From Xenococcaceae cyanobacterium MO_188.B32 (GTDB lineage Bacteria; Cyanobacteriota; Cyanobacteriia; Cyanobacteriales; Xenococcaceae), in NCBI GenBank assembly GCA_030065635.1, contig JASJDJ010000014.1:1-45182 (forward strand): a stretch of 45,182 bases of DNA, in the 5' to 3' direction. Below the pieces are notes generated by a model. That model was not told the DNA's origin, made no database searches, and worked only from the letters and a program-made list of their open reading frames with translations. The translations under genes and the position numbers were made by a program. This document shows, one piece after another, positions 35,026 to 44,481 of the stretch (the stretch's first letter is position 1; each line of letters opens with the position of its first letter).

Positions 35026-36486
35026 ATGAGCAATATGCCCTCTGTGGTTGAAAAATCAACCAATTTTCCTAGTGATATTTATTCTCGTATGCGACAGAGA
35101 ATACAAAAGTTTTACTACCTAGTTATTCTTAACTTAATCGTTGGTGTTTGGTATTTTTATTGGCGTATTGCTTATTCTCTTAACGTTCATGCGCTTTGGT
35201 TATCAATTCCTTTACTGTTAGCCGAACTATATATTTATATTCGTGTTGCTATATTTTTAGTCGAATTATGGCAACCGAATTGGCAAATAAACAAGACTTT
35301 TGGCCAGAAAAATCAAAAAGCTGACACAAAATGTTCTCAATTAGTCGATCTTTTAAAACAAGTTGATAATATTGCTACAGAAGTTAGTCAAGCCGAACAG
35401 TTTCTCAACTCATTCCAAATACAAGTTCAAACAGAACCAGAAGATATAATTAAGGTGTTGACTTGGTTTGAAGAGTTAAGACAATCTTTTATTCCCACAA
35501 GAGCTTGGTTAGAATGTCAGACAGTGTTAGGAGAAGCTTTTGATAATGCTGTTTGTCATGCTCACAAAAAAATGCCTAAAGAAACACCAATTCAACTAAA
35601 GGTGGAAATTTTTAATAATTCTATGATCATCAAAATTTGGGACTATGGTCCTGGATTTGATTTAGAGAAATATCGTCAGTATAAAGAAAAAGAATTAGTC
35701 GATCGATATGCTGAAAACGGTCGTGGTATTAAAATTATTACAGAAGTAGCAGACTATTTTAGCTACACGCGCCAAGCAGACGAAAGAAACTGTTTATTAA
35801 TTCTTAAATCATTTGGACCAAATACCGATCCGTCCCAAAAGGATTTTAATTTGCTTGGATATCTATATAGTTTTTATCAGTTAATCTTATTGTCCAATCC
35901 ACAATACGATCGAATAAAAAAATATTTAGATGAGGAGAAAAAAAATATCGAATATGAAATCGAGCAAGCAAAATCAGAAAGAGAAAAAATATTTTATTTT
36001 TCTAAAATTTTTGACAGAGCGATAGTAAATAAAATTTCATATTTAGTTGCCTTTATTTTTTTTATTTCTCCACTAGCTTACTTTTATACAAAAACTATTC
36101 CTCTTAAATCTTATAATTTTGAATTTGCCATACACTTTATACCTACTATTTTATTGAATTTTTTAATTTTTTTGATGATTAGCTGGAATATCACTCCTAA
36201 TAATAACTGCTCTAACCCATTAGAGATATTGCGTTACTTTATTTTAGGAAAAGATAACTTTTATAATCTGAAGATAAAATCAGAAACAAATTGTTTAAAA
36301 TACAGACAAAAAAATAAATTTATTATATTTATTTATTGGTTAAAAATAATACTATACGGTTTGGCGATCGCCAGTATATCTTGGGGAAGCTACAAGATAA
36401 TACAAGATGGTTTGGAGCGATATGCCAACTATTCAATTAGCCTGATTTGGTCTATTTTAAACTTATTTTTTTTTCTTTATTTTTAA
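35026..36486 (+). CDS. RsbW-type HATPase inside a cellulose-synthase-like membrane scaffold
   Basis: The 486-residue product has two helices at about residues 30-49 and 55-80 (LNLIVGVWYFYWRI, HALWLSIPLLLAELY). A GHKL ATPase of the RsbW anti-sigma kinase type lies at about 125-265. Its N box is E170-A-F-D-N-A, G1 is D206-Y-G-P-G210, and G2 is NGRGIKII. A charged helix follows (300-332), then about four helices to the end. Segments such as FISPLAYFYTKTIPL, EFAIHFIPTILLNFLIF and LGKDNFYNLKIK resemble BcsA-type synthases after their catalytic domain. No glycosyltransferase DxD or QxxRW motif is present, and no PilZ domain follows. I infer that a kinase replaced the transferase in a synthase scaffold. 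It should phosphorylate the STAS protein 74 bp downstream. Confidence 0.8.
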   Translation: MSNMPSVVEKSTNFPSDIYSRMRQRIQKFYYLVILNLIVGVWYFYWRIAYSLNVHALWLSIPLLLAELYIYIRVAIFLVELWQPNWQINKTFGQKNQKADTKCSQLVDLLKQVDNIATEVSQAEQFLNSFQIQVQTEPEDIIKVLTWFEELRQSFIPTRAWLECQTVLGEAFDNAVCHAHKKMPKETPIQLKVEIFNNSMIIKIWDYGPGFDLEKYRQYKEKELVDRYAENGRGIKIITEVADYFSYTRQADERNCLLILKSFGPNTDPSQKDFNLLGYLYSFYQLILLSNPQYDRIKKYLDEEKKNIEYEIEQAKSEREKIFYFSKIFDRAIVNKISYLVAFIFFISPLAYFYTKTIPLKSYNFEFAIHFIPTILLNFLIFLMISWNITPNNNCSNPLEILRYFILGKDNFYNLKIKSETNCLKYRQKNKFIIFIYWLKIILYGLAIASISWGSYKIIQDGLERYANYSISLIWSILNLFFFLYF

Positions 36487-36560
36487 GAGTGGGCAGTCAA
36501 AAAGATGACAAGTTAAAATATTGAAATAAAATATTAATGTATATAAATGGAGTGCAATTA

Positions 36561-36890
36561 ATGACTAAAATTTCTGATTGTATTCAATTGTCGGGAGTCC
36601 TAAATCAAAATAATACCGATCGATTACTAGATAAAGTAAATGAGCTATTATCTCAACAAATAAAAATCATCCTTATTGATATGCAAAATGTTAGTTTTAT
36701 GACTAGCTCCGGAATTGGAGCTTTAGTTGCAGCTCTTAAAGCTGTTCATGCAGTAGGGGGAGAGTTATATATTTGTTCTTTGAGCGAACAGGCAAAAACT
36801 ATTTTCGATCTGACCAAAATGGGTCATATTTTTAAACCTCTAGAAAATCGTCAAGAATTTGAAGATAAAGTATTAGCTCAAATTAATTAA
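36561..36890 (+). CDS. STAS-domain anti-sigma factor antagonist (RsbV-like)
   Basis: The 109-residue product is a single STAS domain. The phospho-acceptor loop reads FMTSSGIGALVAALK (S49/S50), with T in place of the more usual D before the serines. In partner switching the unphosphorylated form binds the kinase and frees its other client. The ATG at 36561 has GGAGTG eight bases upstream and gives the normal length; an earlier in-frame ATG at 36537 is less likely. It follows the membrane kinase and faces the PP2C phosphatase gene. Confidence 0.92.
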   Translation: MTKISDCIQLSGVLNQNNTDRLLDKVNELLSQQIKIILIDMQNVSFMTSSGIGALVAALKAVHAVGGELYICSLSEQAKTIFDLTKMGHIFKPLENRQEFEDKVLAQIN

Positions 36891-36946
36891 GTAGTATGAT
36901 AGCAATTTGCCCCGGTCTGAAAAGTTAAATTCGATCGATAAAAATT

Positions 36947-38992
36947 TTATTTAAAAGTCAATTGGATGAGCGAAAAGTCATCATCTAAACTAGTATTGCT
37001 ATTGATTTGCCGAATATGATTTACAATCTGTTCTAAATTAGTGTTGCAGTTTTGATGATATTTACCAACTGTATCTAAAAAAGCATCAAATCCCCAAATC
37101 TTACCATCAGCTTGAACGATGTCATATACCCCATCACTAAAAATATAAAGAGTACTATCTGGTTCTATTTGAACAAATTCTTGTTCAAAATCAAACTTTG
37201 GTAACATGCCGATCGCAATATTTTCCGTAGACAGTGTTTTGACTGTAACTATACCAGAGTTGGAAGTGAGTAAAATAGCAGGAGGATGGGCAGCACAAGC
37301 ATAAGTTAGTTCTCGGTCTTCTATGTTATATACACCATACCAAATCGTAAAATAATCGTTACCCTTTTCATCCATTTGAAAAACGCGATTTAATTCAGTA
37401 AGAACTGTCCAAGGCTCATAAAAATTAGTATTATAAAGAGATTGAGAACGCAGCATATTGTGAATTGAAACTGATAGCAATGCTGGTCTAACCCCGTGTC
37501 CGGCTACATCTACTAGATAAATAACTAAGTTCTTCTTATCTAGCCAATAATAATCAAAAATATCACCACCCAACTGAATAGAAGGTAAAAAATACTGCTC
37601 GATTTCTACTTTATCTGTTAGAGGAGAAGGTAAAAGAGAACGAACATATTTTGAGGCTTGGTTCAATTCTGATTGCAAAATTATATGTTGGCGTTTTAAT
37701 TCTTCCTCTGCTTGCTTGCGTTTAATAAATTGACAAATTTGATTACTAATAGTCGTAACTATTTGCAATATAGATTTTACTTGTTTTACTTTTTGACTTA
37801 ATAAAGTTATTACTCCTAATTTTTCTTCTCCGTTAATAAGGGGAAACATAAAAATTGTTTGAAAATCAATAATAGAGGCAGAATTTTGTCGTGTCTGATT
37901 GTTTTTATTGGTTAAACCTTTGTCTACAATAAAATGACCCTTTGCTAAAACTTTATTTAATAAATTTATTTTATAATGATGATTATTTGGAGATTGGATC
38001 TCATCATAATCTGGTAGTAAATCTAAGAATTGATTCCAACTTGCCCGACAAGATAAAAGTTTTGTTTCAGGATCTACTTGCCAAAATTCTCCTAAATCCC
38101 AATCTAAATTTAAGCAAAAAACTAAGATTATTTTAGCTAATGCTTCGCTAACACTAACAGAGTCGGTCAAAATTCTGGTAATGCTATTTTCTATTTTTTG
38201 ATATATTTCTTGATGTTTGCGTTCGGTAATATCATTAATAGTTCCATAAATTTTCGGGGGAAACTGATTATTAAATGATACTGGATAAGCATAAATTTCT
38301 ATCCATCCTAATTCTCCATTTTTTTTAAGATAACGAGCTTGAAAAAAAATACTTTGTTCTTGTTGTTCTATTAAAGATTGAAAATTTTGCTGATAAAGCC
38401 AATCATCTTCAGGGTAAATAAAATTAGACAAGGGAGTATTAAGACTTTCCTTTACAGAAAAACCAGTTATTTCAGACCAAACAGGATTGAGAAAAATGAG
38501 ATTACCTCGAGCATCGATTTGAAAGATGACCTCTTTTAAGTTATTAACTAAAAAACGATATTTATTTTCACTTTTTCTTAAAGCTTCTTCTGACCATTTA
38601 GCTTTTAAAATGCGACGTAATCTTTGACGTAATATAGAAAAATGAATTGGCTTATTTATATAATCTGTCGCTTCTACTTGAAACGCTTTGTCGACTAATT
38701 TACGTTCGTCTAATCCTGTAATCAGGATAATGGGAGTTTTATTATAATTATTAGTATTAATAGCTTTAATTTTTTGGCAACAAGTAAATCCATCAATAAG
38801 TGGCATTATGGCATCCATAAGTACTATATCTGGTTTTTCTCGTTCATATATTTCAAGACATTCTTTTCCATTACTTGCCGATAAAACTCTATATCCTTCT
38901 TTTTGTAAGAGCGAGCGCAATAATAATATAGTAGAGCGGTCGTTATCTGCAATCAGGACTGAAGGATGCTTTGACTGAATAGAGGTTTTCAT
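36947..38992 (-). CDS. REC-PAS-GAF-PP2C (SpoIIE/RsbU-like) phosphatase
   Basis: The 681-residue product has a receiver (D60 in IVLMDAIMP), a PAS domain at about 140-255 (FLVNNLKEVIFQIDARG), a GAF-like region at about 265-420 and a C-terminal PP2C phosphatase. The metal-binding aspartates are in LGGDIFDYY, VDVAGHGV, FSDGVYD and DDDFSL. It is soluble. Such phosphatases dephosphorylate STAS antagonists, and the nearest candidate is the convergent gene 56 bp away. Receiver and PAS/GAF inputs imply control by an unidentified histidine kinase and perhaps a small ligand. Confidence 0.93.
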   Translation of the reverse strand: MKTSIQSKHPSVLIADNDRSTILLLRSLLQKEGYRVLSASNGKECLEIYEREKPDIVLMDAIMPLIDGFTCCQKIKAINTNNYNKTPIILITGLDERKLVDKAFQVEATDYINKPIHFSILRQRLRRILKAKWSEEALRKSENKYRFLVNNLKEVIFQIDARGNLIFLNPVWSEITGFSVKESLNTPLSNFIYPEDDWLYQQNFQSLIEQQEQSIFFQARYLKKNGELGWIEIYAYPVSFNNQFPPKIYGTINDITERKHQEIYQKIENSITRILTDSVSVSEALAKIILVFCLNLDWDLGEFWQVDPETKLLSCRASWNQFLDLLPDYDEIQSPNNHHYKINLLNKVLAKGHFIVDKGLTNKNNQTRQNSASIIDFQTIFMFPLINGEEKLGVITLLSQKVKQVKSILQIVTTISNQICQFIKRKQAEEELKRQHIILQSELNQASKYVRSLLPSPLTDKVEIEQYFLPSIQLGGDIFDYYWLDKKNLVIYLVDVAGHGVRPALLSVSIHNMLRSQSLYNTNFYEPWTVLTELNRVFQMDEKGNDYFTIWYGVYNIEDRELTYACAAHPPAILLTSNSGIVTVKTLSTENIAIGMLPKFDFEQEFVQIEPDSTLYIFSDGVYDIVQADGKIWGFDAFLDTVGKYHQNCNTNLEQIVNHIRQINSNTSLDDDFSLIQLTFK

Positions 38993-39000
38993 TTTATATT

Positions 39001-39318
39001 TTCAAGATTGATATTCTTTCTATCAATTGAACGAAATATTATTTAGAAAAAAAGTTTAATTTAAATTATTTTAATATGGTTCGATCGGGGATTTATATGC
39101 ATCGCTATCATCTCAAATATTTTTCTACTTTAAAAATGGAGAAATTAATAACTTGTCGAGCGAATTTATTTTCAAGGCAAAGATCTGGCTCTTCTAGTTC
39201 TTTGGCGAAAATTTCCTGCATAATTAAAGAAATAATGATATTTGTGATGTATTTAGAACAATACACATTTAATTAATATAATTCCCCAAAACAACTCAGA
39301 ATTCACATTAGAGAAAAA
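39001..39318. other. Gap upstream of tldD
   Basis: This 318-bp AT-rich stretch lies between the divergent phosphatase and tldD genes and probably holds both promoters. The only frame, 66 codons from 39076, has no family and no clear ribosome site and is not called. Confidence 0.55.
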
Positions 39319-40698
39319 ATGGATACATTAACCGCAGAACAATTAACCGCAGCGATCGCCTCTTACCAAAATACGGTTGATTATCTCGAAATTAGAGTAG
39401 AACAAAGCGAGTCTACCAGTCTTTCTTTTCGGGGAAAGCAACTAGACGGAGTGGACAAAAGCTTTGCTTTAGCTGGAGGCATCCGCGCTTGTCATCGAGG
39501 AGGTTGGAGTTTTGTTACTTTTAACGGTTTAGAAGAGTTAAACTCTAGAATTGAAGCAGCGATCGCTCAAGCCAAAATAGTAGGTAAAGAAACTACTCAA
39601 TTAGCCGAGAGCGAACCCATACAAGATTATGTCCGTGCGGTGATCGAAAGAGACCCCCGTAACGTTTCTCTGGAGGCAAAACGTCAGCTACTAGAAAAAT
39701 ACAATCAGCTAATTTTAGACTACGATCCACGCATTCAAACTACCAGAGTTAGCTTGAGCGATCGCTTTGCGACTAATTATTTTGTCAATTCTACGGGTAG
39801 TTGTATCGTGCAAGAAAGGCTAGATATTGTCGGTCGTTTCGGCGCGATCGCTCGTGGTGAAGAAGGAATAGTCCGTCAGGGGTTTGAAAGTATTCATTCC
39901 CGCACGGATTTTGATGCTCTAGTAGGAATAGAAGATAGAGTATTAGGTGCAGCTAAACGGGCTGTCAGACAGTTAGAAGCCACCTCTGTCAAAGGCGGAA
40001 AATACACAGTTGTTCTCGATCCCTATCTCTCTGGGGTATTTATTCACGAAGCCTTTGGTCATCTCTCAGAAGCGGATTTTGTCTATGAAAATCCTTCAAT
40101 GCAAGAATTGCTCACCTTAGGTAAACCCTTAGGTATCGAACAACTAAATGTAACCGATGATGCTACTATAGATGACTTGCCAGGTTCGATTAAATACGAT
40201 GATGAAGGTGTACCCGGACAGCGCAAATATTTAATTAAAAATGGTGTTTTACAACAACGCCTCCATTCTTTAGAAACAGCAGGTAAAATGCACGAAGTAC
40301 CTACGGGAAATGCCAGGGCAATTCGGGCTAGTTATCCTCCCATTGTGAGAATGACTAATACTGCTATCGAACCAGGAGATACTTCCTTTGAGGACATGAT
40401 TAAAGATATTAAAGAGGGAGTTTATGCCGTCAGAATGTTGGGGGGACAAACTAACGGAGAAATGTTTACCTTTGCTGCTGCGGAAGGATATATGATTCGG
40501 GATGGTAAAATAGCCGAACCTGTAAGTGATGTTACTCTAAGTGGTAATGTTTTCCAAACCCTAAAAGATATTGAAGCTATTGGTGACGATACTTTATATA
40601 CTAGTGGCGGTTGTGGTAAAGGAGGACAAATGCCTCTTCCTGTAAGTGTTGGAGGGCCTCATTTGAGGATTAAAAATGTCGTGATTGGGGGTAGGTAA
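39319..40698 (+). CDS. tldD: TldD-family metalloprotease
   Basis: TldD works with TldE as a cytoplasmic protease that degrades unfolded peptides and trims some modified peptides. The 459-residue product has the zinc motif HEAFGH at residues 243-248, TGNARAIRASYPPIVRMTNT and GGQTNGEMFTFAAAEGYMIRDGK. Length is normal. A GAGAAAAA site precedes the ATG. The partner gene tldE is not adjacent, unlike in many genomes. Confidence 0.94.
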   Translation: MDTLTAEQLTAAIASYQNTVDYLEIRVEQSESTSLSFRGKQLDGVDKSFALAGGIRACHRGGWSFVTFNGLEELNSRIEAAIAQAKIVGKETTQLAESEPIQDYVRAVIERDPRNVSLEAKRQLLEKYNQLILDYDPRIQTTRVSLSDRFATNYFVNSTGSCIVQERLDIVGRFGAIARGEEGIVRQGFESIHSRTDFDALVGIEDRVLGAAKRAVRQLEATSVKGGKYTVVLDPYLSGVFIHEAFGHLSEADFVYENPSMQELLTLGKPLGIEQLNVTDDATIDDLPGSIKYDDEGVPGQRKYLIKNGVLQQRLHSLETAGKMHEVPTGNARAIRASYPPIVRMTNTAIEPGDTSFEDMIKDIKEGVYAVRMLGGQTNGEMFTFAAAEGYMIRDGKIAEPVSDVTLSGNVFQTLKDIEAIGDDTLYTSGGCGKGGQMPLPVSVGGPHLRIKNVVIGGR

Positions 40699-40803
40699 TT
40701 AAGAGTTCGGAGAGACCTTCGGTAGTCGCTTACGCGAACGGAATTCGGAGTTCGGAGTTGATTTGTTCCCTAGTTATTCCCCATTGCCTATTATCTATTA
40801 CCT
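40699..40803. repeat. Degenerate GAGTTCGGA-type repeats in the tldD-transporter spacer
   Basis: The spacer holds near-tandem GAGTTCGGA units (40706-40757) with an embedded palindromic piece, GGTAGTCGCTTACGCGAACGG. These are typical of cyanobacterial spacer repeats. No gene is present. Confidence 0.5.
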
Positions 40804-40825
40804 ATGAGCGAATCGATTCACTACT

Positions 40826-42190
40826 ATGACCAATCAGGAAAACCGCACTGCCAGTAACCATTGGCGATCGACTTTCGGATTTATTGCTGCTGCTGCTGGT
40901 TCGGCAGTCGGGTTGGGTAATATCTGGAAGTTTCCTTACATTACGGGTCAAAATGGTGGGGGAACTTTTGTACTGTTCTACCTCCTGTGCATAGTGTTTT
41001 TGGGTTTTCCAATTATGGTTGCTGAAGTCATGGTAGGGAAGATAAGTCAGAGTTCTCCAGTTCGTGCTTACAGCCGACTCTCTAACCAGAGTAGGTTGTG
41101 GCAAGTAGTGGGTTCGATCGGCGTGATTACTGGATTTGTCATTCTGTCTTATTACAGTGTGGTAGCTGGTTGGACGTTACACTACTTATTTCTTTCTATT
41201 ACTAAGGGATTTCCGCAAGGCAGTCAACCCGAAGCTTATGCCGATTTATTTACCTCACTGTATCAGTCAGTTAGACTTAATATTTGGTGGCATACTGTTT
41301 TTATGGGCATAACTACCGTAATAGTTTTGCGGGGGGTTAGAGGCGGAATTGAGCGCGTTGCTGAGTGGGGAATGATCGCACTTTTTGGACTGTTAGTGGG
41401 ATTGGCTATTTATAGCAGTACCTTACCCGGATTTCCCACTTCCTTAGAGTTTGTGTTCGGTCAGAGTGCCAAATTTACCTGGTCTTCCGCCCTAGAAGCT
41501 TTGGGTCATGCTTTCTTTTCTTTATCTTTAGGAATGGGGGCAATGTTAACGTATGGAAGTTATTTACAACGTAGAGATAATATTGTAACAACTTGTACCG
41601 CGATCGCGATCGCCGATACAACTGTGGCCATTGGTGCTTGTCTGATTCTTTTCCCCATTACTTTTAGTGTAGGACTCGAACCTGCTGCGGGGCCAGGATT
41701 AGTTTTTATTAATATTCCCCTGGCTTTACTTCAACTTCCTTTTGGACAAATTTGGTTGTTGGTGTTCTTCCTGTTGTTATCTCTGGCTGCTTTAACTTCG
41801 GCTATTTCTTTACTGGAAGTACCTACCGCTTTTTTAATCGATTCCTTGGGCTGGTCGAGATCCATGGCAGCATCTTGTTGTGCTGCTTTGATTTATCTCC
41901 TCGGTTTTCCCTCAGCAGTTAGTGGTGGAGAAGGATTTTGGGGAGAAGGATTAAAACAAATTTTGGGCATGACTTGGTTTGACACGGTTGACTATTTAGC
42001 TAGTAACTGGCTGCTTCCTTTGGGAGGAATTGGTATTAGTTTGTTCGTTGGCTGGCGACTCACGTATCAGCAACGAAAACAAGAGTTGGGTTCATTGCCT
42101 TGGCTGTACTCTATCTTGGTTTTTTTAATTCGTTGGCTTATTCCCGTGGCGATCGTTTTGGTCATGCTTCACGCTTTGGGAGTATTGTAA
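40826..42190 (+). CDS. Sodium-dependent transporter, neurotransmitter:sodium symporter family
   Basis: The 454-residue membrane protein has the LeuT-fold signature of the SNF family: FIAAAAGSAVGLGNIWKFPY in the first helix, GGGTFVLFYLLCIVFLGFPI in the second, and an unwound sixth helix with FFSLSLGMGAMLTYGSYL. About 11-12 helices are expected. Bacterial relatives take up amino acids with Na+. The substrate is unknown. The gene is alone on its strand, with a possible regulatory spacer before it. Confidence 0.93.
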   Translation: MTNQENRTASNHWRSTFGFIAAAAGSAVGLGNIWKFPYITGQNGGGTFVLFYLLCIVFLGFPIMVAEVMVGKISQSSPVRAYSRLSNQSRLWQVVGSIGVITGFVILSYYSVVAGWTLHYLFLSITKGFPQGSQPEAYADLFTSLYQSVRLNIWWHTVFMGITTVIVLRGVRGGIERVAEWGMIALFGLLVGLAIYSSTLPGFPTSLEFVFGQSAKFTWSSALEALGHAFFSLSLGMGAMLTYGSYLQRRDNIVTTCTAIAIADTTVAIGACLILFPITFSVGLEPAAGPGLVFINIPLALLQLPFGQIWLLVFFLLLSLAALTSAISLLEVPTAFLIDSLGWSRSMAASCCAALIYLLGFPSAVSGGEGFWGEGLKQILGMTWFDTVDYLASNWLLPLGGIGISLFVGWRLTYQQRKQELGSLPWLYSILVFLIRWLIPVAIVLVMLHALGVL

Positions 42191-42317
42191 GGTTGCTTAC
42201 ACTCCCATAGGACAAATTTCGGTAAACTCAAGTAGCGAGTTACTGATTTTGATTTAGAATTTACTTTTGTGAAAGTTCTACTAAACTCTAAACTCTCGAA
42301 TTCCTGACTCCTAAATT

Positions 42318-43721
42318 ATGGCAATAAAACCAATTAAATATGCTCTGTGGGGTATTGCTACTATCTCTACTCTGGCTTTAGGCTATTCGAGTTATTTACT
42401 CTGGCAAGTCGCTAGGGTTGCTGTCGGCTACAAAACTAAAACCCTTTGTTCTGGGGTGTTTATTTCTCAAAGAACCCCAGAATCTATTCTCAGTAACGAT
42501 TTAGCTGAGGGTTTACCTGCACCATTAGAGTTTATCATTAACCAGATACATACAGAGGTTCAAGAACAAGCTACCACGGGTAATTTATTTAATTTAGTCA
42601 CCAGAAAAGCTGTTTTTCGTCCGGGGCTTGGTTGTACTTTATTGGTAGGTTCATCAGCAGGGCAATTAAACTTGGCTTCTCTGCCTCACTTCATGGGAGC
42701 GCAGAGCGAAGCTATCCCTGTATCTTCCTCAGTTAAGCCTAAAGAACTAACCAAAGTCGATCGATTACCTCCAGAAGTAGATTCAGGCAAACTGCAAGCA
42801 CTGGTAGAAGCTTCTTTTGCGGAAAAAAACCCCAATAATATACCGCGTACCAGAGCTTTAATAATTTTATACGATGGCAGTATTATAGCCGAACAATATG
42901 CTCCAGGGTTTAATCAAGATACACCTCTCATTGGCTGGTCGATGACTAAAAGTGTTACTGGTGCTTTGGTCGGGATTTTAGTCAAAGAAGGAAAATTATC
43001 CTTACAAGATCGAAATCTGTTACCTCAATGGGAAAAAGATAACCGCAAAGAGATTACTCTCAAACAACTACTACAAATGAATAGCGGATTAGAATTTACG
43101 GAACAGTGTGAAGATCCTCTAGCAGACTGTCCGCAGATGCTTTTTAGTAGCAAAAATATGGCAGCCTATGCTGCCAATAAGCCTTTAATTAAAGAACCAG
43201 GTAGCGATTGGGATTATGCTAGCGGGACAACCAATATTATTTCAAAGATTATCCGCGATGTAGTGGGAGGGACAGACCTAGATTATTTTACCTTTCCTCG
43301 CCGTGCCTTGTTCGATCGCTTGGGAATGTCTACGGCAGTTATAGAAACCGATACTGTAGGTAATTTTGTTGGTTCGTCTTATATGTATGCTAGTGCCAGA
43401 GACTGGGCGCGTTTTGGTCTTCTCTATTTACAAGATGGAGTCTGGGAAAACGAGCGCATTTTACCTGAAGGTTGGGTAGAGTTTGGTAGAACATCTGCGA
43501 CCGTAGCCAAGGGAAGGTATGGCGCGCATTTTTGGCTAATGAAAAACAATCCCAAACAAAAGCCATTACCAGAGGATCTTTTTTTTGCAGATGGATATCA
43601 AGGTCAATCGGTAATTATTATTCCTTCAAGAAAATTGGTTGTAGTGCGTCTGGGTAAAGATGGATGGCAACCCAGAAAGTTTATCGAGCAATTATTAGAG
43701 GCTATTTCCGACAAAAATTAA
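42318..43721 (+). CDS. Serine hydrolase, class C beta-lactamase-like
   Basis: The 467-residue product has one N-terminal membrane helix (YALWGIATISTLALGYSSYLLW) and should face the periplasm. The catalytic SxxK is SMTK (S208, K211), followed by a YAS motif in DWDYASGTTN and GYQGQSVIIIPSR near the end. Relatives include esterases, peptidases and 6-aminohexanoate-dimer hydrolases; beta-lactam hydrolysis is not implied. Residues near 125-133 (GAQSEAIPV) are encoded by AGAGCGAAGCTATCCC, part of a common cyanobacterial interspersed repeat, placed in frame. Confidence 0.9.
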   Translation: MAIKPIKYALWGIATISTLALGYSSYLLWQVARVAVGYKTKTLCSGVFISQRTPESILSNDLAEGLPAPLEFIINQIHTEVQEQATTGNLFNLVTRKAVFRPGLGCTLLVGSSAGQLNLASLPHFMGAQSEAIPVSSSVKPKELTKVDRLPPEVDSGKLQALVEASFAEKNPNNIPRTRALIILYDGSIIAEQYAPGFNQDTPLIGWSMTKSVTGALVGILVKEGKLSLQDRNLLPQWEKDNRKEITLKQLLQMNSGLEFTEQCEDPLADCPQMLFSSKNMAAYAANKPLIKEPGSDWDYASGTTNIISKIIRDVVGGTDLDYFTFPRRALFDRLGMSTAVIETDTVGNFVGSSYMYASARDWARFGLLYLQDGVWENERILPEGWVEFGRTSATVAKGRYGAHFWLMKNNPKQKPLPEDLFFADGYQGQSVIIIPSRKLVVVRLGKDGWQPRKFIEQLLEAISDKN

Positions 43722-44120
43722 ACAAACTTAATATATATAAAATTAGTGATGCTCAGACGCAGATACCTATGGTGTCAATACTGTTCGTTTAAGCCGAAAA
43801 TATGAGTAAATGGAAGGTTGTTTGAACTAATTTCCATGCGACTTCCGAAATTGACTCTAGTTCCTCCGAAAATCGAATCAGGCGACGAACTTTCCAGCAC
43901 TCGAATTGGTGATGTCTTCAAAAGCTCTGGAACAGGCGATCAGCTTCGCTGCCAGTCAAGCTGGGCGCGCAAACAAAGAGCCAAGAAAAAATTCTAAATT
44001 TGCCTCACCAGATGACTTTTAAGCCTAACCGAGCAGTATTGGGATGCTACTGACTTGGGACAGAGGACTTCACTCTTTTAAAATGGTGAAAGCTGCTCTT
44101 GAACAAAAATGTCAACACCT

Positions 44121-44166
44121 CGATTGGGTATGGCGAGGGAACCTCGCCACCCCTCTCGGTCATATT
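44121..44166. repeat. Hairpin insertion in the transposase remnant
   Basis: TGGCGAGG-gaa-CCTCGCCA (44131-44149) interrupts the frame between KCQH and LGRIPANVKFE without shifting it. Direct repeats TTGGGT flank it (44124-44129 and 44167-44172). On the minus strand it reads GAGGGGTGGCGAGG ... TACCC, close to the structured repeat family seen elsewhere in the window. Confidence 0.55.
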
Positions 44167-44481
44167 TTGGGTCGTATTCCTGCCAATGTTAAGTTTGAAG
44201 TCATCCAAGAGTTAGCTGACGGTTCCTATATGTCAAGGACGCGCTCCTGACCGCAAATCTAAGAAAAAAGGAGCGACAAGAATTCCTGTCCGAGTAATTG
44301 AGTATGTCATTGAGGAGAACGGAACAGAACAAGTTTATCGGTTGATTACGGATTTGGTAGATATTGCTCTGTTTCCCGCTCTGCTGTTAGCTAGAGAGTA
44401 TCATATGCGGTGGGAAATTGAAAATACCTTGGATGAATTGAAAACTCATCTTAATAGTCGCAAAACTCCCATTCGCTCTAA

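Noticed and set aside
35026-36486. Calling the kinase gene a cellulose synthase
   Set aside because: The membrane segments look like one, but no glycosyltransferase catalytic motif (DxD, QxxRW) is present and ATPase boxes are clear.
39076-39276. 66-codon frame upstream of tldD
   Set aside because: No ribosome site, no recognisable family, AT-rich low-information sequence between divergent genes.
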